DNA of 5,275 nt, from assembly GCA_018067325.1 (NCBI GenBank), contig JAGPUU010000111.1, positions 1-5,275 on the forward strand. The letters run 5' to 3'. Source of the stretch: Amphritea sp. Its GTDB lineage: Bacteria; Pseudomonadota; Gammaproteobacteria; Pseudomonadales; Balneatricaceae. This document shows, in pieces, positions 1 to 5,275 of the stretch (its first letter is position 1; each line of letters begins with the position of its first letter). Under the pieces are notes generated by a model that did no database searches, was not told the DNA's origin, and was given only the letters and a program-made list of their open reading frames with translations. A program made the position numbers and the translations under genes.

Positions 1-16
1 TTTTTTGCTTGAACTA

Positions 17-3000
17 TTAACCTACCCAAACCCGGGCATTACGAAACATCCGCATCCAGGCGCCATCCTCATCCCAATGATCAGGTGCCCAGCTGTTAGT
101 TACCGCACGAAATACTCGCTCAGGGTGAGGCATCATCAGGGTAACCCGGCCATCAGCCGAGGCAATACCGGTGATACCATCGGGTGACCCGTTAGGGTTA
201 GCCGGATAAGTTTCTGTTACCTTGCCAAAGTTATCCACATAACGCAGCGCAACTGCACCAGAACTTTCCAACTCGGTTAGCTGTGATTGACCGGTAAACT
301 CAGCCCGTCCCTCACCGTGCGCAACTGCGATCGGTAAGCGAGAACCAGCCATCCCCTGAAGAAATACAGAGTTACTTTCCTGAACTTCAACCATCGCCAC
401 ACGCGCTTCAAATTGCTCAGACATGTTACGTACAAAATGAGGCCAGTGCTCAGCACCCGGAATCAGCTCATGTAGATTAGAGAGCATCTGGCAACCATTA
501 CAGATACCCAATGCAAAAGTATCTTGCCGATTAAAGAACGCCTCGAACTGGCTACGTGCTGTAGCGTTAAACAGAATAGATTTAGCCCAACCTTCGCCCG
601 CACCCAATACATCACCGTATGAGAAACCACCACAGGCAACCAGACCTTTAAAGCGGCCCAGCTCTACCCGGCCTTCAAGAATATCACTCATATGAACATC
701 AACCGCAGCAAAACCGGCACGATCAAAGGCAGCGCCCATTTCGATCTGCCCATTTACACCCTGCTCGCGAATAATTGCCACTTCAGGACGAACACCCGAC
801 TCAATAAAGGGTGCAGCAACGTTGTCGTTCTGATCAAAGCTCAACTCTACATTCAGACCGGGATTTTCTTTCTCCAGTAGAACATCGAATTCCTGTTGAG
901 CACATTCAGAGTTATCCCGCAGCGCCTGCATTCGGTATGACGTTTCGGCCCACCAGCGTTGTAACTGAATACGAGATTCCGCGTAGATCTCTTCATCATC
1001 AAAATGAATCCGTACTTCATCATCCAGATTCACAGAACCGATCACTTTAGTAATCTCACCCAAACCCGCAGCATTTAACTCAGTCAATACGATTTGCAGA
1101 TCATCGCGTTTAACCTGAACCACTGCACCCAACTCTTCAGCAAACAATGCTGCTGAAAGCTCAGAACTATCGGCTGACAGCATGTCCAGATTAATATCAA
1201 CACCCACATGCCCAGCAAACGCCATCTCGGCAACAGTGGTAAATAAACCGCCGTCTGACCGGTCATGGTAAGCCAACAGCAAATCCTGTTTATTCAGTTC
1301 CTGAATCGCACCGAAGAACGCCACCAACTGGCCAGCCTCGTCGACATCGGGTACATCCCGGCCCACTTCGCTATAAACCTGAGCCAACGCTGACAGACCC
1401 AATCGATTCTTACCATTACCCAGATCCAATAAGATCAGATCCGTTTCACCTTGATCAGTACGAAGCTGAGGCGTCAGAGTCTTACGCACATCAGTCACCG
1501 GAGCAAAACCAGTAATTATCAGCGAGGTCGGTGCAGTAACCGATTTATCTTCTCCGTTATCGTTCCAGACAGTACGCATAGACATAGAATCCTTACCCAC
1601 TGGAATGGTAATTCCCAGTTCTGGACAAAGCTCCATGCCGACTGCTTTTACAGTGTCATATAGTTTTTCATCTTCGCCCGGATGGCCTGCAGCGCACATC
1701 CAGTTGGCAGACAATTTGATATCAATAATATCGTTAATCTGTACACCAGCCAGGTTAGTAACTGTTTCGCCTACAGCCATACGACCAGAAGCGGGAGAAT
1801 CAACCAGAGCCAGAGGTGTACGCTCACCCATCGCCATCGCTTCACCGGTATAAGTATCAAACGAAGCGGTAGTCACGGCACAGTCAGCCACCGGCACCTG
1901 CCAGGGACCGACCATCTGATCACGGGCGACCTGACCGGTAATCGAACGATCACCAATGGTAATAAGGAAAGACTTAGAAGCCACGGCTGGAAGCTTCAGT
2001 ACCCGCTCAACGGCCTCTTTAATATCAATAGAGGTTGCATCAAATGCCGGTACTTCGTAGCTGATACGTTGGACTGAACGGTGCATCTTTGGTGCCTTAC
2101 CAAACAACACGCTCATCGGCAGATCGACAGGCTTATTCTTGAAGTGAGTATCACCCAGTGTCAGATGTTCTTCTTCAATTGCGGTACCCACAACAGCATA
2201 CGGACAACGCTCGCGGGCGCAGATAGCTTCGAAACGTTGCATATTTTCTGGATCAACCGCCAGAACATAACGCTCCTGAGCTTCGTTACACCAGATAGCC
2301 AGTGGTGACATACCCGGTTCGTCATTATTTATATTTCGCAGTTCAAAATCACCGCCGCAGCCGCCATCTTTAACCAGTTCAGGGAAAGCGTTTGACAAGC
2401 CACCTGCGCCGACATCATGGATAAAAGCAATTGGATTGGCATCGCCCTGCTGCCAGCACTGATCAATAACTTCCTGACAACGACGCTCAAGCTCAGGGTT
2501 ATCTCGCTGTACAGAGGCAAAATCAAGATCTGCAGAGGAGGTTCCGGATGACATAGATGAAGCAGCGCCACCGCCCAGACCAATCTGCATAGCAGGCCCA
2601 CCCAGACAGATAAGTTTTGCACCGGCAGAGATCTGCCCCTTATCCACATGGTCAGTTTTAATATTACCGAAACCACCGGCAATCATGATCGGCTTATGGT
2701 AACCACGCATCTCCTCACCCGCAGCACCATTCACCTGCTGCTCGAAGGTACGGAAGTAACCGTTCAGCGCCGGACGACCAAATTCGTTGTTAAATGCCGC
2801 GCCACCTATTGGGCCCTCAAGCATAATATCCAGTGCAGAAACAATCCGTTCCGGCTTACCATAATCCGACTCCCAAGGCTGAACAAAGCCAGGAATTTTC
2901 AGATCAGACACAGTAAAACCAGTCAAACCCGCTTTCGGTTTAGAGCCTTTACCGGTAGCACCCTCATCTCGAATTTCACCACCGGAGCCAGTGGCAGCAC

Positions 3001-3919
3001 CTGAATGAGGCGCTATGGCAGTTGGATGATTATGAGTTTCAACCTTGATCAGGATTTCGATACTTTCCTGATTGTAGCCATATTCTTTAGTGGCTGGGTC
3101 AGGGTAGAAGCGCCCCGCTTCTGAACCCACCATTACCGCAGCATTATCGGAATACGCGGATAGAATATTCTCACCACCCAACTCATTGGTATTTCGGATC
3201 ATGGAAAACAGGGATTTATCCTGCGCCTCTCCATCAATATCCCACGAAGCATTAAATATCTTATGACGGCAGTGCTCAGAGTTTGCCTGAGCAAACATCA
3301 TCAACTCAATATCGGCAGGATTACGACCCAGTGCAATAAAGCTATCCACCAGATAGTCAATCTCATCATCAGCCAGCGCCAGTCCCAGTTCCGTGTTCGC
3401 CGTGACTAATGCATCCCGGCCACCCGCCAGTATATCGACCAGAGTCAGCGGTGCAGGCTGGTCTACCCGGAACAACTCTGATGCATCATCAACAGTGTTC
3501 AGCGCAGCTTCAACCATACGATCATGCAACTCAACTTTCAGTAGATCCAGCTCAGCATCGGTTAACGGCTGAGAAGACTGCACAAAATAGGCAGTTCCGC
3601 GTTCCAGACGCTTAATGCTCTGCAAGCCGCAGTTCCGGGCGATATCAGTCGCCTTGGAAGACCAAGGAGAGATGGTTCCCGGACGGGGCACAACTAAAAC
3701 CAATTGACCTGAAGGCTCTTCCACTTTAGCGTTAGGGCCGTAGCAAAGAATACGCTCCAGCGTGCTATGCTCCTGATCGGAAAGACTCGTTTCCAGGTCG
3801 ACGAAGTGCATATACTCACCGTAAACACCGGTGACATGAGCAATTCGGGATTTCAGGACAGACAGCAGCTTATCGTGACGAAAAGCAGAAAGAGCAGGCG
3901 CTCCACGCAGTACCAGCAT
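17..3919 (-). CDS. purL: Phosphoribosylformylglycinamidine synthase (FGAM synthase, FGAR amidotransferase), complete
   Basis: This cytoplasmic enzyme catalyses the fourth step of de novo purine synthesis: FGAR, glutamine and ATP give FGAM, glutamate, ADP and phosphate. The 1300 residues match the large gammaproteobacterial form (about 1295 in enterics) rather than the split PurL/PurQ/PurS form. The N-terminal PurS-like domain (about 1-140) opens with [10 protein letters not shown] and contains [16 protein letters not shown] (79-94). A linker follows. The duplicated ATP-binding synthetase core (about 210-990) shows [10 protein letters not shown] (211-220), [11 protein letters not shown] (292-302), [12 protein letters not shown] (320-331), [11 protein letters not shown] (501-511) and [10 protein letters not shown] (772-781). 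The C-terminal class I glutaminase (about 1044-1300) has [12 protein letters not shown] (1097-1108), nucleophile Cys1140 in GICNGCQ, and His1265/Glu1267 in PHPE, completing the triad. The start is the first in-frame ATG after a stop at 4004-4006 and aligns with the enteric N-terminus as I recall it. The gene is intact and divergent from mltF. Identification is from recalled family sequences, not a search. Confidence 0.99.
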   Translation of the reverse strand: MLVLRGAPALSAFRHDKLLSVLKSRIAHVTGVYGEYMHFVDLETSLSDQEHSTLERILCYGPNAKVEEPSGQLVLVVPRPGTISPWSSKATDIARNCGLQSIKRLERGTAYFVQSSQPLTDAELDLLKVELHDRMVEAALNTVDDASELFRVDQPAPLTLVDILAGGRDALVTANTELGLALADDEIDYLVDSFIALGRNPADIELMMFAQANSEHCRHKIFNASWDIDGEAQDKSLFSMIRNTNELGGENILSAYSDNAAVMVGSEAGRFYPDPATKEYGYNQESIEILIKVETHNHPTAIAPHSGAATGSGGEIRDEGATGKGSKPKAGLTGFTVSDLKIPGFVQPWESDYGKPERIVSALDIMLEGPIGGAAFNNEFGRPALNGYFRTFEQQVNGAAGEEMRGYHKPIMIAGGFGNIKTDHVDKGQISAGAKLICLGGPAMQIGLGGGAASSMSSGTSSADLDFASVQRDNPELERRCQEVIDQCWQQGDANPIAFIHDVGAGGLSNAFPELVKDGGCGGDFELRNINNDEPGMSPLAIWCNEAQERYVLAVDPENMQRFEAICARERCPYAVVGTAIEEEHLTLGDTHFKNKPVDLPMSVLFGKAPKMHRSVQRISYEVPAFDATSIDIKEAVERVLKLPAVASKSFLITIGDRSITGQVARDQMVGPWQVPVADCAVTTASFDTYTGEAMAMGERTPLALVDSPASGRMAVGETVTNLAGVQINDIIDIKLSANWMCAAGHPGEDEKLYDTVKAVGMELCPELGITIPVGKDSMSMRTVWNDNGEDKSVTAPTSLIITGFAPVTDVRKTLTPQLRTDQGETDLILLDLGNGKNRLGLSALAQVYSEVGRDVPDVDEAGQLVAFFGAIQELNKQDLLLAYHDRSDGGLFTTVAEMAFAGHVGVDINLDMLSADSSELSAALFAEELGAVVQVKRDDLQIVLTELNAAGLGEITKVIGSVNLDDEVRIHFDDEEIYAESRIQLQRWWAETSYRMQALRDNSECAQQEFDVLLEKENPGLNVELSFDQNDNVAAPFIESGVRPEVAIIREQGVNGQIEMGAAFDRAGFAAVDVHMSDILEGRVELGRFKGLVACGGFSYGDVLGAGEGWAKSILFNATARSQFEAFFNRQDTFALGICNGCQMLSNLHELIPGAEHWPHFVRNMSEQFEARVAMVEVQESNSVFLQGMAGSRLPIAVAHGEGRAEFTGQSQLTELESSGAVALRYVDNFGKVTETYPANPNGSPDGITGIASADGRVTLMMPHPERVFRAVTNSWAPDHWDEDGAWMRMFRNARVWVG

Positions 3920-3931
3920 GTTAGTTTCAAG

Positions 3932-3936
3932 CCTCT
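3932..3936 (-). promoter_or_regulatory. Candidate ribosome binding site of purL, with long spacing
   Basis: The purL strand reads AGAGG here, a fair Shine-Dalgarno match, followed by 12 bases before the ATG at 3919. That spacing is longer than the usual 5-9 bases. No other in-frame ATG, GTG or TTG lies between this site and the upstream stop at 4004-4006, and the N-terminal residues after 3919 match the family. The start therefore rests on homology rather than on this site. Confidence 0.4.
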
Positions 3937-3944
3937 TGAGTATG

Positions 3945-3968
3945 CCTAACAGATAGGTGTTATGTAGG
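3945..3968. repeat. Short imperfect inverted repeat in the intergenic region
   Basis: TAACA (3947-3951) and TGTTA (3958-3962) are inverted around GATAGG. An outer CCTA (3945-3948) is mirrored by TAGG at 3965-3968, and also by TAGG at 3954-3957. The arms are short and the outer pair is offset, so this could be a weak operator, a small leader hairpin on the purL transcript, or chance. It lies about 26-49 bases upstream of the purL start. Confidence 0.3.
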
Positions 3969-4032
3969 AGAAAAGTAAGGTCGAATTTTACTGAAATAGC
4001 GGATTAGATACCAGAAAAAGCCCAATTTTCTT

Positions 4033-5275
4033 ATGCGAATAAATATATTTCACATTAAAGAGCTACTTTTCCTACTGATCACGGCGTCTCTGTTCGCCGC
4101 ACTGCTGCTTTTTAGCGAAAGCCAACGCACCCAGCTAGACGCTATTCAGAAGACCGGTGTACTCCGGGTCGTTACCCGCAATACCTCAACAACCTATTAT
4201 CAGGATAACAACGGTCAACCGACCGGCTTCGAATACGAACTCGTCAAAGCCTTTTCCGACTACCTTGGGGTTGAGCTTGAACTGATAGTGCCTGATACTT
4301 TTGGTGAGATTTTCACTCTGATAAAAAACCGTAGCGCTCACATAGGCGCTGCAGGTTTAAGTATAACGGAGGCTCGCAAACAGGATTTCCGTTTCTCTCC
4401 CGCCTATGCCTATTCCACCCCCACCCTCATTTATCGTGTCACCCAGGGCAAGCCCGCGCCTAAAAATCTGAGCGACCTTGAAGGTAAAACAATCAAGATT
4501 ATCGCCAATAGCAGCCATAGTGAACTGCTTAACAGACTACAAAAAACTCACAGCTTTCTGAAGTGGGAGGAAACGTCTACCAATGGCGTTACTGAATTGC
4601 TTGAAGATGTTTACGATAAAGAACTCGATTACACCGTCAGCGATGATTTGATATTCGATGCCCAAAAATCCTATTTTCCCGGTCTGAAAAAAACGATTGT
4701 ACTCAGCAAGCCTGAGCCTGTTGCCTGGATTCTGGTCAAACAGAATGATCAAAGCTTACAACGTGCACTGAGACGTTTTTTTGAACGCCCCAGTACACAA
4801 GAACTTTTAGTCACCCTGAAAAAGAAATACCTCACCCGGCAAACCCGCTTGGGCTATGTCGATATAGAAACCTTTCGCAAAGACCTGGAAACCCGCTTCT
4901 GCAAACTTGAGCAATACTTCATGATAGCCGAACAGGAAACTGATATTGACTGGCGCCTACTCGCCTCAATTGCGTATCAGGAATCCCATTGGAACCCAAA
5001 AGCCGTTTCACCCACCGGGGTAAAAGGGATCATGATGCTAACCAATGCCGCCGCTAAGGAGGTCGATGTAGAAGACAGAACTGACCCAATACAAAGCGTC
5101 ATAGGTGGAGCACATTACCTGGCAAAGGTGATGAAAAAAATTCCCGAGCGAATCCAAGGGGATGATCTTATCTGGTTTTCACTCGCCTCCTACAATGTTG
5201 GCTATGGTCATCTTGAAGACGCTCGCATCCTAACCGCCAGAGCAGGTAAAAATCCGGATAAGTGGAGCGACGTGA
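4033..5275 (+). CDS. mltF: Membrane-bound lytic murein transglycosylase F, C-terminus cut by window edge
   Basis: MltF cleaves the MurNAc-GlcNAc bond of peptidoglycan without hydrolysis, leaving a 1,6-anhydroMurNAc end, and acts at the periplasmic face of the envelope. The 414 visible residues begin with a short basic stretch and a hydrophobic segment (about 11-27) that acts as signal or anchor; no lipobox cysteine is seen. Residues about 40-270 form a family 3 solute-binding-protein-like domain (GVLRVVTRN 42-50; GFEYELVKAFSDYLGV 65-80; GLSITEAR 108-115). Residues about 295 onward form the SLT catalytic domain: IDWRLLASIAYQESHW (305-320) with predicted catalytic Glu317, SPTGVKGIMML (326-336), and ASYNVGYGH (385-393). 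This corresponds closely to E. coli MltF, about 518 residues with catalytic Glu314, so roughly 100 residues probably lie beyond the window. The ATG is the only conventional start after the in-frame TAG at 3997. No good Shine-Dalgarno precedes it; only a weak GAAAAAG lies at 4014-4020. The gene is divergent from purL, as in E. coli. Confidence 0.97.
   Translation, partial: MRINIFHIKELLFLLITASLFAALLLFSESQRTQLDAIQKTGVLRVVTRNTSTTYYQDNNGQPTGFEYELVKAFSDYLGVELELIVPDTFGEIFTLIKNRSAHIGAAGLSITEARKQDFRFSPAYAYSTPTLIYRVTQGKPAPKNLSDLEGKTIKIIANSSHSELLNRLQKTHSFLKWEETSTNGVTELLEDVYDKELDYTVSDDLIFDAQKSYFPGLKKTIVLSKPEPVAWILVKQNDQSLQRALRRFFERPSTQELLVTLKKKYLTRQTRLGYVDIETFRKDLETRFCKLEQYFMIAEQETDIDWRLLASIAYQESHWNPKAVSPTGVKGIMMLTNAAAKEVDVEDRTDPIQSVIGGAHYLAKVMKKIPERIQGDDLIWFSLASYNVGYGHLEDARILTARAGKNPDKWSDV

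Larger units (their letters stand above)
3920..4032. promoter_or_regulatory. Divergent purL-mltF intergenic region
   Basis: These 113 bp separate the two divergent start codons and so should carry both promoters and both leaders; that is inferred from the layout. The region is AT-rich compared with the flanking genes. I see no convincing -35/-10 pair for either gene. The best single hexamer on the purL strand is TAAAAT (complement of 3985-3990, five of six to the sigma70 -10), but no good -35 sits 16-18 bases upstream of it. No sequence resembling the PurR operator core (GCAAACGTTTGC) is visible here. Confidence 0.6.

Noticed and set aside
1..16. A run of six T at the left edge, just past the purL stop, looked like part of a terminator.
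   Set aside because: On the purL strand the run is A rather than T, and only 16 bases are visible. No stem can be shown without the sequence to the left.
1682..2077. A 131-codon open frame on the plus strand, antisense to purL, with similar ones at 2648-3004 and elsewhere.
   Set aside because: They lie entirely within the intact purL reading frame, and their translations show low-complexity His/Thr/Arg-rich shadow composition with no recognisable domain.
2329..2682. A 117-codon open frame on the minus strand in another frame of purL.
   Set aside because: It overlaps the synthetase core of purL on the same strand, and purL is uninterrupted through this region, so a frameshift or an overlapping gene is not needed to explain it.
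3937..3966. TTGAGT (3937-3942) followed by TATGTA (3961-3966) as a possible mltF promoter.
   Set aside because: The hexamers match sigma70 at only four and three of six positions, and the 18-base spacer is longer than the optimum of 17. That is too weak to list as a feature.
4001..4012. GGATTAGATACC is identical to 12 bases of the universally conserved 16S rRNA segment near E. coli position 785.
   Set aside because: The match stops on both sides: 16S rRNA continues with CTGGTAGTCC, while this site continues with AGAAAAAG. No other rRNA-like sequence is nearby, so it is treated as coincidence.
4537..4752. A 71-codon open frame on the minus strand.
   Set aside because: It is fully inside mltF, which has clear family motifs on the opposite strand.

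Overview
This window holds two well-known housekeeping genes, divergently transcribed from a 113-bp gap. The organism looks like a gammaproteobacterium. Its PurL is the single large, three-part form typical of that class and reads almost colinearly with the enteric protein. The purL-mltF divergent pair is also the arrangement I recall from E. coli (mltF was formerly yfhD). The moderate GC content and the protein style would fit a marine gammaproteobacterium such as an Oceanospirillales member, but I cannot place it to genus from sequence alone.

Layout: positions 1-16 are the first bases downstream of purL and are too short to interpret. Positions 17-3919 on the minus strand are a complete purL, encoding the 1300-residue phosphoribosylformylglycinamidine (FGAM) synthase of de novo purine synthesis. 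Positions 3920-4032 are the shared upstream region; they must carry both promoters, but no strong promoter or PurR operator is readable. From 4033 to the right edge on the plus strand is mltF, a membrane-bound lytic transglycosylase. It is open to the end of the window and lacks its C-terminal part only because the window stops. Apart from the two genes there is no stretch longer than 113 bases, and no RNA gene, mobile element, CRISPR array or frameshift was seen.

The two genes do not share a pathway: one makes a purine precursor in the cytoplasm, the other cleaves peptidoglycan in the envelope. Their adjacency looks like conserved synteny rather than a functional system. I looked for an undescribed system and did not find one. 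The findings below are minor points about regulation and about the ligand-binding half of MltF.
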